Part shown: one piece after another, positions 16,977 to 26,275 of the stretch
How the letters are laid out: each line of letters starts with the position of its first letter
How positions within the stretch are numbered: the first letter of the stretch is position 1
Assembly: GCA_000026125.1 (NCBI GenBank)
Contig: CU207211.1
Coordinates: 2,294,001-2,358,000, forward strand
Direction: 5' to 3'
Origin: Herminiimonas arsenicoxydans
GTDB lineage: Bacteria > Pseudomonadota > Gammaproteobacteria > Burkholderiales > Burkholderiaceae_D
Length of the DNA: 64,000 bases
The notes under the pieces: model-generated
Told to the model about the DNA's origin: nothing
Databases searched by the model: none
Seen by the model: the letters and a program-made list of their open reading frames with translations, nothing else
Made by a program: the position numbers and the translations under genes

Positions 16977-18776
16977 TCATCTTGCTTTCCGTTCCCACCA
17001 GCTGGAAATCACATAGGGATCGGCCTGATAGTAAAGCGGCGCCGTCGCCGGAATGCCGAAGCGATCACGATAGGCAACGCGATGCGTGGACGAATACCAG
17101 TGCGTGACGACGATGTGTTTGTGCAGCAGTACGCGATCCAGCGCACGCGCAGCAGCAACCAGTTGGCGCCGGCTGTCTGCCGCCACCAGTTTCTCGACCA
17201 GGCGGTCCACTGCAGGATCCTTCAAGCCCCAGGCGTTGTTCGAGCCCTTTTCATCGGCGGCCCTGGAGCCGAACATGTCGAACATTTCATTGCCGGGGCT
17301 GCTGACATCGGGGAAGCGGATGCTGGTCATGTCGAAATCGAATTCTTCCATGCGCTTCTGCACCAGTGCGTAATCAGCGGTGCGTTGTGTCACCTGTATT
17401 CCCAGTTTTTGCAGATTGCGCACATACACGCTGATCACGCGCGACAGGGCCGATTGGTCATCCATGATCTCGAATGCAAAGGGTTCGCCCTTGTCATTGC
17501 GCAAGGCGCCATCGCGATACGTCCAGCCGGCCTGGCGGAACAGTTCCACCGCTTCGAGCAAATTGCCACGCAGCGAGCGCGGCGGATCGGTACTCGGAGG
17601 AACCGGCGCCGGTCCGAAGACGACAGGATCGAGTTTGCTGCGCAGCGGCTCCAGCAGCGCGAGTTCATCAGCCGACGGCAGGCTGGTCGCTGCCATCGGG
17701 CTGTTATTGAAGAAGGAATAAATTCGCTTGTACGAGCCGAAGAACAGTTGCCGGTTCATCCATTCAAAGTCCAGCGCCAGATCGAGTGCACGCCGCACGC
17801 GCACATCCTGGAATTGCGGCCGCCGCAGATTCATCACGAAGCCCTGCATGCCGGCACCGTTTGAATGCGTCAGTTCACGCTTGATGATTTCTCCGCTGCT
17901 GAACTTCGGCCCCTTGTAACTGCGCGCCCAATTCTTGGCGCTGTACTCAACCACCAGATCGAATTCGCCCGCCTTGAAGGCTTCCAGCCGCGCCACATCG
18001 TCTTTATAGAAACGGTAATTGATGCGGCCGAAATTGAACATGCCCTTGCGCGACGGAATATCTGTCCCCCAGTAACCAGGGTTTAATTTGTAGCTGATAG
18101 CGCGCCCGCTATCGTAACGATCGATCAGATACGGGCCGGTGGCGATAGGCGGCGTCAACTGGATCTGGTCGAAATCGGTGCCGGCTGCCCACTTGCGCGA
18201 AAACACCGGCACGCCGCCCACGATCAGTGGCAACTCATGATTCAGCGATTTGAAATCGAAACGCACGGTGCGTTCATTGAGGACCACACATTGCTTGACT
18301 TCGGCAAAGATGGATTTGAATTGCGGCGCCCCTTTGGCAATCAGGGTGTCGAACGAATATTTGACGTCGGCGGCCAGCACCGGATCGCCATTGTTGAAGC
18401 GCGCCCTGGGATTGAGCCTGAACGTCATCGACATGCGATCCGGCGCCAGCACCATATCATCGGCCAGCAAGCCGTACATGGTCGCAATCTCATCGGATGA
18501 ACCGACCGCCAGCGTTTCGAACATCAGGTTGGATACGCCTGCCGCCGATACGCCCTTCATGGAAAAGGGATTGAACTTGTCGAAGCTGGTGCGGCGATCC
18601 GGGTTGGCGAGAAATAATTCACCGCCTTTCGGCGCATCCGGATTGACGTAATCGAAGTGCGTAAATCCGGCCGGATATCTGGGCGTGTCGTAAAGAGAAA
18701 ATGCGTGCGCGGCAAACGCACTGCCGCCCTGCGAGAGAAAACAGATCAGCAAGAAAGAAAAAAGTGATTTAGCCAT
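16977..18776 (-). CDS. yejA: Periplasmic peptide-binding protein YejA
   Basis: 599 codons from ATG 18776, which gives a clean signal peptide ([22 protein letters not shown]); in-frame codons further upstream would put it out of place. An SBP_bac_5 solute-binding protein, with [13 protein letters not shown] near the mature N-terminus as in YejA. It captures oligopeptides or peptide-nucleotide antibiotics for YejBEF. First gene of the operon, divergent from fabI. Confidence 0.92.
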   Translation of the reverse strand: MAKSLFSFLLICFLSQGGSAFAAHAFSLYDTPRYPAGFTHFDYVNPDAPKGGELFLANPDRRTSFDKFNPFSMKGVSAAGVSNLMFETLAVGSSDEIATMYGLLADDMVLAPDRMSMTFRLNPRARFNNGDPVLAADVKYSFDTLIAKGAPQFKSIFAEVKQCVVLNERTVRFDFKSLNHELPLIVGGVPVFSRKWAAGTDFDQIQLTPPIATGPYLIDRYDSGRAISYKLNPGYWGTDIPSRKGMFNFGRINYRFYKDDVARLEAFKAGEFDLVVEYSAKNWARSYKGPKFSSGEIIKRELTHSNGAGMQGFVMNLRRPQFQDVRVRRALDLALDFEWMNRQLFFGSYKRIYSFFNNSPMAATSLPSADELALLEPLRSKLDPVVFGPAPVPPSTDPPRSLRGNLLEAVELFRQAGWTYRDGALRNDKGEPFAFEIMDDQSALSRVISVYVRNLQKLGIQVTQRTADYALVQKRMEEFDFDMTSIRFPDVSSPGNEMFDMFGSRAADEKGSNNAWGLKDPAVDRLVEKLVAADSRRQLVAAARALDRVLLHKHIVVTHWYSSTHRVAYRDRFGIPATAPLYYQADPYVISSWWERKAR

Positions 18777-18990
18777 GCGCCTGTCATTGGTGTTTGCTGC
18801 CGGCCTGCCCTGCTGTCGCAAAAACAGATTCGGTATGCTGGTGTACGGCGGAAAAACAGACGTCAGCATAGCGAACGATGCTGCGCATATGTTGACGTTC
18901 CGGCTATTCTACAGAAACGTTATCCCACCCGGACAAAGCCAGGGATAGTGGCAACAAATCCGCCAAAAACAGGGAGAATCGTCACAAAAG

Positions 18991-19019
18991 TTGCTGTTGT
19001 TCTCGCCAGCCCCTACAAT
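18991..19019 (+). promoter_or_regulatory. Probable fabI promoter
   Basis: TTGCTG (18991-18996), 17-bp spacer, TACAAT (19014-19019), 45 bp before the fabI start. Confidence 0.6.
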
Positions 19020-19064
19020 CTTGCCCATTCCACACCCATTCCCGAAGAACCACCGGAGTCGTTC

Positions 19065-19850
19065 ATGGCATTCTTGCAAGGCAAAAAAATCCTCATTACC
19101 GGTTTGTTATCGAACCGTTCGATCGCATACGGTATCGCCAGCGCCTGCAAGCGCGAAGGCGCCGAACTCGCATTCACCTATGTAGGCGAGCGCTTCAAGG
19201 ATCGCATTATCGGCTTCGCCAAGGAATTCGACAGCGAACTGATCTTCGATTGCGACGTCAGCAGCGACGAACAGATCAATGCATTGTTTACCGATCTCGG
19301 CAAATCCTGGGGTCAGCTCGACGGTTTGGTGCACTCGATCGGTTTCGCACCGCGCGAAGCGATCACAGGTGATTTCCTGGAAGGCTTGTCGCGCGAATCC
19401 TTCCGTATCGCGCACGACATTTCTGCCTACAGCTTCCCGGCGATGGCCAAAGCTGCATTGCCCTTGCTGAAGCCGGGCGCATCCCTGCTGACCCTGAGCT
19501 ATCTCGGCTCGGTACGCGCTACTCCCAACTACAACACGATGGGTCTGGCCAAGGCCTCTCTCGAAGCCAGCGTGCGTTACATGGCTGAATCGCTGGGCAA
19601 CAAGGGTGTGCGTGTCAATGCCATTTCCGCCGGCCCGATCAAAACCCTGGCTGCCAGCGGCATCAAGGATTTCAGCAAACTGCTGGGCATCGTTGCCACA
19701 TATGCACCTCTGCGTCGCAATGTGACGATTGAAGACGTCGGCAATACTGCCGCCTTCCTGCTGTCCGACCTGTCCGCCGGCATCACCAGCGAAATCACTT
19801 ACGTCGACGGCGGCTTTTCGCACGTGATGTACGCACCTGACGCAGAGTAA
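19065..19850 (+). CDS. fabI: Enoyl-ACP reductase (NADH)
   Basis: 261 codons from ATG 19065 with CGGAG upstream. SDR fold with [15 protein letters not shown] near the N-terminus and the catalytic residues Y146, Y156 and K163 at the same numbers as in E. coli FabI ([13 protein letters not shown]). It carries out the last reduction in each cycle of fatty acid elongation and is the triclosan target. Monocistronic, with its own promoter. Confidence 0.96.
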   Translation: MAFLQGKKILITGLLSNRSIAYGIASACKREGAELAFTYVGERFKDRIIGFAKEFDSELIFDCDVSSDEQINALFTDLGKSWGQLDGLVHSIGFAPREAITGDFLEGLSRESFRIAHDISAYSFPAMAKAALPLLKPGASLLTLSYLGSVRATPNYNTMGLAKASLEASVRYMAESLGNKGVRVNAISAGPIKTLAASGIKDFSKLLGIVATYAPLRRNVTIEDVGNTAAFLLSDLSAGITSEITYVDGGFSHVMYAPDAE

Positions 19851-19870
19851 TCAAACGCTCGTCATCGAAC

Positions 19871-19900
19871 GCACTGCAAAGAAATTATTTTTTGCAGTGC
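19871..19900. terminator. Hairpin after fabI, weak terminator
   Basis: A perfect 10-bp stem GCACTGCAAA/TTTGCAGTGC with a 10-nt loop, 20 bp after the fabI stop. No T run follows, so it may act as an mRNA-stabilising or Rho-assisted end. Confidence 0.45.
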
Positions 19901-20025
19901 GCATCACGCAGTAGCGCTGCTTCTTCATCATCGCATTTCATTTTTACTCCGGCTTTTTTGCGAGACTGCATCAGCCATTCCAGACGCGCGCATTATCGTG
20001 CCCATTGCGCCTTTCCAGAAAGCCC

Positions 20026-20310
20026 TCGACATCCGGCCCCCTATCCGTTACAATGCGCGCTGTGCTTTGCAACAGGCGAAGCACTTTTGCAGCATTGCGA
20101 ACCGTTAGCATTAACGATAAAGCCCCCCGCCTTCAGGTGTTGAAATTTATACACCGTCCCGGCGCAAAGCTTTTGTGCCGAAATCTCTCAGAGTTTTCAC
20201 AGCTGTTTCTGTTTCGTTGGTTGGCTTTGCATTTTTGCGCAACTTCCTGACGCCATCATGGACACAATCCGTGATCGCTCGCTGTTGCGCTGATTTTACG
20301 AAAGAAAATA
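20026..20310 (+). promoter_or_regulatory. Promoter and long leader of the DEAD-box helicase gene
   Basis: TCGACA (20026-20031), 17-bp spacer, TACAAT (20049-20054). A transcript from about 20061 would have a leader of about 250 nt before ATG 20311. Long leaders of this kind are typical of cold-induced helicase mRNAs; no convincing gene lies in it. Confidence 0.5.
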
Positions 20311-21717
20311 ATGACATTTGAATCACTAGGTCTCCACGCGTCCATCATCAAGGCATTGACTGAATCCGGCTACACCGCCCCCACCGGCGTACAAGCACAG
20401 GCGATTCCTGCTGCGATCGAAGGCCGTGACATGATGGTTTCGTCACAAACAGGCTCCGGCAAGACAGCGGCATTCATGCTGCCTGCGCTGCACAAGTTTG
20501 CAGTTCAGTCCGAACAACAGCAACCTGAAGGTGGCAGAACGCCAAATCAGGAAGCGCAATCAGCTCGCTCACGCGGCGATCGTCCACGCTTTAAAGCTGC
20601 ACAACCAAAAATGCTGGTGTTGACCCCAACCCGCGAATTGGCTTTGCAAGTCACCACCTCGACCGACAAATACGGCGCGTTCATGAAACGTGTCAAAGCT
20701 GTGTCGATCCTCGGCGGCATGCCTTATCCGAAACAAATGCAATTGCTGGCAAAGAACCCGGAGATCCTGGTAGCTACGCCTGGTCGTTTGATCGACCATA
20801 TGGAATCGGGCAAGATCGATTTCTCGGAATTGCAGATTTTGGTGCTGGACGAAGCCGATCGCATGCTGGACATGGGTTTTATCGATGACATCGAAAAAAT
20901 CGTTGCAGCAACACCGGAAGGCCGTCAAACCATGCTGTTCTCGGCAACGCTCGACGGCACCGTCGGCACCATGGCAAAACGCATCACCAAAGATCCTTTG
21001 GTGATCCAGATCGCCGGTTCCGCCACCAAGCATGAAAACATCAAGCAAGGCGTGCACTTTGTCGACGATCTGTCGCACAAGAATCGCCTGCTCGATCATT
21101 TGCTGCGTGATGAAACCATGGACCAGGCTGTTGTCTTCACCGCCACCAAACGCGATGCAGATACCATTGCTGATCGTCTGAACATTGCCGGTTTCGCTGC
21201 AGCTGCCTTGCATGGCGACATGCACCAGGGTGCGCGTAACCGTACACTCGACGGCCTGCGTCGCGGTCAAATCCGTGTACTGGTTGCAACCGACGTTGCC
21301 GCACGCGGTATCGACGTTCCTGCGATCACCCACGTGTTCAACTACGATCTGCCGAAATTCCCTGAAGACTACGTGCACCGTATCGGTCGTACCGGTCGTG
21401 CAGGCCGTAACGGTATCGCGGTTTCGCTGGTCAATCATGCAGAAGGCATGAACGTCAAACGCATCGAGCGTTTCATCAAGCAATTGATTCCTGTCTCGGT
21501 GATCGAAGGTTTTGAACCCAAGCGCACCGCTTCGGCACCACGCTCGAATCACAAACCGGGCGGCTGGAAACCAGGCGACAACCGTGGCAACGCGGCAAAA
21601 CCAGGCCAACGTACATTCAGCAAACCGAATGCAACACGCAACGAAGGCGGCTACAACAAGGGCCCGCGTACCAGCGATGCTGGCGGCGCTACCCGTCGTC
21701 CATTCGGCGAACGTTAA
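20311..21717 (+). CDS. rhlE: DEAD-box ATP-dependent RNA helicase
   Basis: 468 codons. Motifs in order: Q motif (TGVQAQAIP), I SQTGSGKT (45-52), Ia PTRELA, II DEAD (VLDEADRMLD), III SAT, V ATDVAARGID, VI HRIGRTGRAGR. A 30-residue Gln/Arg-rich insertion sits between motifs I and Ia. The C-terminal 90 residues are basic, Gly/Asn-rich and disordered, as in RhlE-type enzymes. It unwinds short RNA duplexes in ribosome assembly and mRNA decay, mainly in the cold. RhlE is the best guess among related helicases. Confidence 0.9.
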   Translation: MTFESLGLHASIIKALTESGYTAPTGVQAQAIPAAIEGRDMMVSSQTGSGKTAAFMLPALHKFAVQSEQQQPEGGRTPNQEAQSARSRGDRPRFKAAQPKMLVLTPTRELALQVTTSTDKYGAFMKRVKAVSILGGMPYPKQMQLLAKNPEILVATPGRLIDHMESGKIDFSELQILVLDEADRMLDMGFIDDIEKIVAATPEGRQTMLFSATLDGTVGTMAKRITKDPLVIQIAGSATKHENIKQGVHFVDDLSHKNRLLDHLLRDETMDQAVVFTATKRDADTIADRLNIAGFAAAALHGDMHQGARNRTLDGLRRGQIRVLVATDVAARGIDVPAITHVFNYDLPKFPEDYVHRIGRTGRAGRNGIAVSLVNHAEGMNVKRIERFIKQLIPVSVIEGFEPKRTASAPRSNHKPGGWKPGDNRGNAAKPGQRTFSKPNATRNEGGYNKGPRTSDAGGATRRPFGER

Positions 21718-21762
21718 TATCTGCCCGCATTTACGTCAGCAATGACGTAAATAACGAATAAA

Positions 21763-21796
21763 AAGGCCGCTCCTGACAAGGGAGCGGCCTTTTTTA
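21763..21796 (+). terminator. Rho-independent terminator of rhlE
   Basis: AAGGCCGCTCC/GGAGCGGCCTT stem (21763-21773/21781-21791), 7-nt loop, then T5. A second 9-bp hairpin (TTTACGTCA/TGACGTAAA, 21730-21751) precedes it. The A run on the other side lets it serve the minus strand as well. Confidence 0.88.
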
Positions 21797-21886
21797 TTGC
21801 AGAGGAATATATTGATCTGCTGTTGATGCCATAGCAAGGTGCTTTACTTCCCGGCAGCGCCCCGAACGAAGCAACCGTGTTGAAAA

Positions 21887-22768
21887 TCAGGCCATGCACG
21901 CGACCAGATAATCAACGAAGGTGCGCACTTTTGCCGACAGGTGCTTGCGACTCGGATAGATCGCATAAATACCCAGCTCTGTATCGCTTTCATCCTTCAT
22001 CAATTCCACCAGTCGCCCGGCTTGCACATCGTCGGCGACTATAAAATGCGGTTGCCAGATCAGGCCAGCACCGTCCAGTGCGGCCAGTCGCAGCATGTCG
22101 CCATTGTTGGCACGCATGGGGCCATCGACGCGCACTGCCGCACGGGTTTTCCCTTTACCAAAAACCCATTCATCGCCACTGCTGGAATAACTGTAGTTAA
22201 GACAGGCATGCTGCTTCAGATCTTCAGGCGTTTGCGGCGCACCGTGCACTTGCAAATACGCCGGCGACGCACACAGGACGATGCGGTCGGTCGCCAGTTT
22301 GCGAGCGATCAAACCCGACTCCGGCAGATTGCCGACGCGGATCGCAAGATCATAACCATCCTCGATCAGATCGACCCGCCGGTCTGCCAATGCGATGTCC
22401 AGCCGTACTTCCGGATAACGCCGCATGTATTCGGTCAGCAGCGGCGCAATGCGCACCGTACCGAATGAAACCGGCATCGCCACCTTCAAGGTGCCGCGCG
22501 GCATGGCCGCCGACTGCGCCGCCACCTGCTCGGCCTCATCCACGTCGGCCAGTATCTGCAGGCAGCGCTCGTAATAGGCCAGACCGGACTCGGTCAGGCT
22601 CAGCCGCCGCGTGGTGCGATTCAGCAGGCGCGTACCGAGATGATCTTCCAGTATGCCGACGTACTTCGATACCAGCGCTTTCGATATATCGAGACGTGCG
22701 CCGGCAGCGGTGAAGCTCTCGGCCTCCACCACTGCGACAAAGGTTTTCATGCAATTGAGTATGTCCAT
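21887..22768 (-). CDS. LysR-family transcriptional regulator
   Basis: 293 codons from ATG 22768; two TTG codons just upstream are in frame but less likely. Residues 1-60 hold the winged HTH (MKTFVAVVEAESFTAAGARLDISKALVSKYV), followed by a periplasmic-binding-like effector domain. It is divergent from the ferredoxin operon (90 bp between), so it probably controls that operon. The effector is unknown. Confidence 0.9.
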   Translation of the reverse strand: MDILNCMKTFVAVVEAESFTAAGARLDISKALVSKYVGILEDHLGTRLLNRTTRRLSLTESGLAYYERCLQILADVDEAEQVAAQSAAMPRGTLKVAMPVSFGTVRIAPLLTEYMRRYPEVRLDIALADRRVDLIEDGYDLAIRVGNLPESGLIARKLATDRIVLCASPAYLQVHGAPQTPEDLKQHACLNYSYSSSGDEWVFGKGKTRAAVRVDGPMRANNGDMLRLAALDGAGLIWQPHFIVADDVQAGRLVELMKDESDTELGIYAIYPSRKHLSAKVRTFVDYLVACMA

Positions 22769-22787
22769 TATCAACAATATGACGACA

Positions 22788-22836
22788 ATGTTTATAAAAA
22801 TAGCATATTTATCAATGCAGAAGAGACGGCTATAGT
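22788..22836 (+). promoter_or_regulatory. LysR-ferredoxin intergenic promoter and operator
   Basis: TTATCA (22809-22814), 16-bp spacer, TATAGT (22831-22836) make a promoter for the ferredoxin gene. Just upstream, ATAAA-N9-TTTAT is an AT-rich dyad with the T-N11-A spacing liked by LysR proteins. Confidence 0.45.
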
Positions 22837-22857
22837 GACATTTATAAAGGAGAACGC

Positions 22858-23208
22858 ATGACTTTTGTCGTTACGGAACCGTGCATCCAGTGCAAATATA
22901 CGGATTGCGTCACAGTTTGCCCGATGGACTGCTTCATGGAAGGGCCGAATTTCCTGGTAATCAATCCGGATGAATGCATAGACTGTTCGATGTGCGTCGC
23001 TGAATGCCCGGTCGGCGCCATCGTCGGCGACCGCGAACTGGCGGCCGATCAGGCGCATTTTCTGGAGTTGAATCGCAGCTTGTCCGCACATCCGGATTGG
23101 CAGCGCATCACGATGTCCAAGCCGGCGCTGCCGGAACATGAAAAATGGGCCAGGACAACGACCAAACTCTCCTTATTGCTGGAGTCACCTGAAAAGGAAG
23201 TCGCATGA
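22858..23208 (+). CDS. fdxA: 7Fe ferredoxin ([3Fe-4S][4Fe-4S])
   Basis: 116 codons. Cysteines C9, C12, C17, C21, C25 and C40, C43, C46, C50 follow the Azotobacter ferredoxin I layout (start [20 protein letters not shown]); C9, C17 and C50 would bind the 3Fe cluster, C21, C40, C43 and C46 the 4Fe cluster. A soluble electron carrier, often linked to oxidative stress. First of a three-gene operon with AAGGAG as ribosome site; overlaps the next gene by 4 bp. Confidence 0.93.
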   Translation: MTFVVTEPCIQCKYTDCVTVCPMDCFMEGPNFLVINPDECIDCSMCVAECPVGAIVGDRELAADQAHFLELNRSLSAHPDWQRITMSKPALPEHEKWARTTTKLSLLLESPEKEVA

Positions 23209-23528
23209 GCGCACACAATTATCGCGTCACATTGGAATATCTGGGCGGCAAGCATGCGCAGAGCGATCTGCATGCTCCCGTGCAGTTTGAAGTCGGCAAC
23301 CACGATGATCTGTTCAATATCATTCATCGTGTGCAGACCGCGCAACTGACGGATGCCGATACTGCTGCTGCGCTGGCGCTAGGCATGAAACTGTTCGGTG
23401 AAGTGATGCTCAAGCACCGCAAGGATCCATTGTTTGAAAAACTGCAGCCCGCCTATCGCGAATTCATAGGCGCGTTCAAGGAGCGCATCACGGCAGGGCA
23501 AGAAGGCCAGATACAGCCATTAGCCTGA
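23205..23528 (+). CDS. DUF3861-family protein
   Basis: 107 codons, overlapping fdxA by 4 bp. The sequence [10 protein letters not shown]...[19 protein letters not shown]...[25 protein letters not shown] matches DUF3861 as I know it, a small soluble family of unknown function. Its placement between a ferredoxin and a ring-cleavage-type dioxygenase suggests a redox or aromatic-metabolism role, without proof. Confidence 0.8.
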   Translation: MSAHNYRVTLEYLGGKHAQSDLHAPVQFEVGNHDDLFNIIHRVQTAQLTDADTAAALALGMKLFGEVMLKHRKDPLFEKLQPAYREFIGAFKERITAGQEGQIQPLA

Positions 23529-23551
23529 TTATCAGGATTACGGAGAAAAGC

Positions 23552-24361
23552 ATGAACAGCAAAAAATTACCCACCCTCTTCATCCCGCATGGCGGCGGCC
23601 CATGTTTTTTCATGGACTGGCCGGGCGATCCGCATATGTGGGATCGCATGGCGGATTTTTTACGCGGCGTAGACGCTGCTGTCGGCACACGTCCGAAAGC
23701 GATACTCATCATTTCCGGTCACTGGGAAGAGGACGAGTTCACCGTCGGCAGCAATCCACAGCCGTCGCTGATTTACGATTATCAAGGCTTCCCGGCGCAT
23801 ACGTATGCGTTGACCTATCCCGCACCCGGTGCACCGGAGCTGGCCGCGCGCGTACAAAATCTGCTGGTCGAAGCCGGCCTGCCGGCACAGCTCGATACGC
23901 AACGCGGCTGGGATCATGGCGTCTTCATTCCCTTGAAGGTAATGTATCCGAACGCCGATGTGCCTATCGTGCAGTTATCGATGAAAAAAGGACTGGATAC
24001 AGCCACCCATCTACGCGCCGGCCAGGCGCTGCAAGCATTGCGCGAAGAAGGCGTGCTGATCATAGGCAGCGGCATGAGTTTTCACAATATGCGCGGCTTC
24101 AGTCCGGCATACAAGGACGCTTCACAACAATTCGATGACTGGCTGGCCAATATGGCAACGCAGGAAGAAGCGGCGCGCAATACATTGCTGCAGCACTGGC
24201 AGGATGCGCCACATGCACGACAGGTGCAGCCGCATCCAGATCATTTGCTGCCTTTGATGGTAGCCGCAGGTGCCGCAGGCAGCGACAAGGGAAGACGCAT
24301 CTTTGAAGACACTGTAATGAACGTCGTCGTCTCAGCCATTGCATTCGGCGATATGGAGTGA
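23552..24361 (+). CDS. ygiD: 4,5-DOPA extradiol dioxygenase-like protein
   Basis: 269 codons. Class III extradiol (LigB) fold with metal-site histidines in IPHGGGP (H13), ISGHWEE (H57), SFHNM (H178) and HPDHLLPL (H231), plus the WDHGVFIPL motif (H122). E. coli YgiD of this type binds zinc and cleaves L-DOPA weakly, so the natural substrate is uncertain. Third gene of the fdxA operon, 23 bp after DUF3861. Confidence 0.88.
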   Translation: MNSKKLPTLFIPHGGGPCFFMDWPGDPHMWDRMADFLRGVDAAVGTRPKAILIISGHWEEDEFTVGSNPQPSLIYDYQGFPAHTYALTYPAPGAPELAARVQNLLVEAGLPAQLDTQRGWDHGVFIPLKVMYPNADVPIVQLSMKKGLDTATHLRAGQALQALREEGVLIIGSGMSFHNMRGFSPAYKDASQQFDDWLANMATQEEAARNTLLQHWQDAPHARQVQPHPDHLLPLMVAAGAAGSDKGRRIFEDTVMNVVVSAIAFGDME

Positions 24362-24605
24362 TGACCTGGCATTGCTTCAAATCGTTCGACACTGGCATCT
24401 TGGCTGTGCGCTTGCAGGGTTGATTTATCATGCAGCGGGGAAATAGTACGGGCATGCGCAAACCATATATCTGCAATTGCCCGCTCATCCTCAGGCTACA
24501 AAGCCGATTTCATATTTGAAGATCTTGATCCAAGCAATCCGCTTCGCACTCGCCACCTCCCGGATGTACAGATCAAATCAATTCTCAACAGGAACATCGT
24601 CGCAC

Positions 24606-24646
24606 TTGATATAGATCACATTGGTGCCTGCCTTCTCGACTAGTCT
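24606..24646 (+). promoter_or_regulatory. Near-perfect FNR box with -10 before hsp20 copy 1
   Basis: TTGATATAGATCAC (24606-24619, one mismatch in the last base) and TAGTCT (24641-24646) 21 bp downstream, the class II FNR spacing. The Hsp20 start is 87 bp further on. I see no other gene or signal in 24362-24732. Confidence 0.6.
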
Positions 24647-24732
24647 TAAACTTTCGGCGGCAGTCATGAATTGCGCTGGCGGATATGCGATACCGAATCG
24701 TTTGAACATCATTTAAAAAAGTGAGGTCAATC

Positions 24733-25182
24733 ATGGTTAATAATCTGATGCGCTTTTCTCCATTTAACAATATCGTACGGTTCGAACCCTTCACGGGATT
24801 TGATGACATGTTCCGGGATTTCAGCCTGAGTCCCGCTCTTCAGGCATTTGAAGCCGGACAGGAAATGAAAATGGATGTGTCGGAAACAGAGCAAGCCTAC
24901 ACAGTGAAAGCCAACGTTCCCGGCATGAAAAAAGAAGACATAAAAATAGATATTGACGGTAATCAGGTTTCGATTTCGGCGCAGACCACACAAGTCAAAG
25001 AACAGAAAGAAGGGGAAACGGTCGTGCGCAGCGAGCGATATTCCGGGCGCTTGTATCGCAGCTTTTCGCTGGGACATGACATTGATGCTGCACACGCTGT
25101 TGCAAAATATCAGGATGGTGTAGTCGAGCTGACACTTCCCAAAAAGGTTGGCAATGGCGCCAAGCAACTGACGATCAGCTAG
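24733..25182 (+). CDS. Small heat shock protein (Hsp20), copy 1
   Basis: 149 codons from ATG 24733 with GAGG upstream; a GTG at 24721 is in frame but overlaps the ribosome site. Alpha-crystallin domain about 45-140: MKMDVSETEQAYTVKANVPG, DIKIDIDGNQVSISA, YGRLYRSFSLGHDID-like segment and GVVELTLPKK. An ATP-independent holdase that keeps unfolding proteins soluble. Closely related to the copy at 47791, including an identical leader (AAAAAGTGAGGTCAATCATG). Starts the island. Confidence 0.92.
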   Translation: MVNNLMRFSPFNNIVRFEPFTGFDDMFRDFSLSPALQAFEAGQEMKMDVSETEQAYTVKANVPGMKKEDIKIDIDGNQVSISAQTTQVKEQKEGETVVRSERYSGRLYRSFSLGHDIDAAHAVAKYQDGVVELTLPKKVGNGAKQLTIS

Positions 25183-25282
25183 GAACCGGCTCCGTCGTAC
25201 AGCATCGCACTATCGCGGCAAGGCAGGCGGGAATTTTTCTCGAATCGTAGTAAAGCAAGCATGATTACAATAAGGATCGAAC

Positions 25283-25705
25283 ATGAAAAACATACGATAT
25301 CCCTTGCTGGCATTCTGTTTTCTATTCATTACCGGCTGCGATCGAAATGAAATGAATGTACCCAAGACAAAGCCGGTGGGCGAACAGTCGTCATCGCCCA
25401 ACACGGCAGAGAAGGATCGTGAACAAAAGAATCAATTCTTGAAGGCAACAAGAGAAGAACTGGATCGCTTGCAACAGGATCTGGACGCCTTGAAAGCAAA
25501 AGCAGCCAACACGTCCGAAGCAGCAAAAGCGAAAATTGATTCGGAAATTCAAGACCTCCAGAAACAACAGCAAGTTCTTGAAACAAAATGGAAGGCATTT
25601 CAGGAAGAAGGCAGCAATGCCTGGCGAGCTGTCGAAAAATCATTTAAGGAATCAATTGAAAATCTGAGAAGCGCCATTCGAAAAATTACTCCGAATAAAG
25701 GCTAG
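25283..25705 (+). CDS. Lipoprotein with coiled coil
   Basis: 140 codons, ATG 25283 after AAGGA. A lipobox LFITGC puts the lipidated cysteine near residue 19. The rest is one long charged helix (about 48-130, heptads rich in Leu, Lys, Glu and Gln). Reminiscent of other stress-linked lipoproteins with coiled coils, but I do not recognise a family. 100 bp after hsp20 and possibly in the same transcript. Confidence 0.75.
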   Translation: MKNIRYPLLAFCFLFITGCDRNEMNVPKTKPVGEQSSSPNTAEKDREQKNQFLKATREELDRLQQDLDALKAKAANTSEAAKAKIDSEIQDLQKQQQVLETKWKAFQEEGSNAWRAVEKSFKESIENLRSAIRKITPNKG

Positions 25706-26275
25706 GCAAACTCAACAGGGGGCTATATGAAAATATAGTCCCTGTTTGTCTGATTTCTCGCAGAGCTGTCTCCTCTCTGACGGACTGGTTTCTACCGCAT
25801 GGCAAAGGCTGTCCCCGCCCATGCGAGCATCTAACGCACACAAGTCGATGTACATCGACTGCAAAGCCCGTTATTGCTTGCTTCAATTAGCACGGTCTTC
25901 AGTCAGACGAAAGCCTGAACATGCAGTTTTATCCGGAAAAGCCGGGAACCTCGATCAACACAGAAGGCCGACTTTATATTTTCAGCGCACAGACCGCGCC
26001 GGGCAGGATTCCACGACAAAAATTCTATCGTTTTTTAAAATCGCGATGAATGAAAAGCAAGCTTTCATGAGGCGCCGCATCGACCTTTACCTGCCGCTTG
26101 GCAACAGTTACTTTTTGTCAAGCCCTGTTTATTGTTGCAGTACATTTTATTGCGAACAAAAAATAATATTTGGCCGAAAAAGACAATACTTTGGCGCAAA
26201 AGGACAATGGTAAAGGGGGGGGGATTTCTTACAATGAATCACGATTGTGTTCCATCCTGTCTGTCCGGAGGTTTT
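25706..26275. other. 570-bp non-coding stretch upstream of fnr
   Basis: Holds no convincing gene. It carries an 18-bp perfect palindrome AGTCGATGTACATCGACT (25843-25860), two 19-bp direct repeats (TTTGGCCGAAAAAGACAAT at 26169-26187 and TTTGGCGCAAAAGGACAAT at 26190-26208; 16 of 19 identical, 21 bp apart, the spacing of two helical turns) and a run of nine G (26215-26223) shortly before the fnr start. The repeats look like paired binding sites. Confidence 0.5.

Noticed and set aside
20569..21609. 346-codon frame antisense to the DEAD-box helicase
   Set aside because: Mirror of a strongly conserved gene; Cys/His-rich composition typical of antisense shadows.
24419..24432. TTGATTTATCATGC as an FNR site
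   Set aside because: The right half-site is absent and no -10 follows at the usual distance.
25746..26213. 155-codon open frame between the lipoprotein and fnr
   Set aside because: It begins with TTG, lacks a ribosome site, has coding-unlike composition and runs into the fnr leader repeats.
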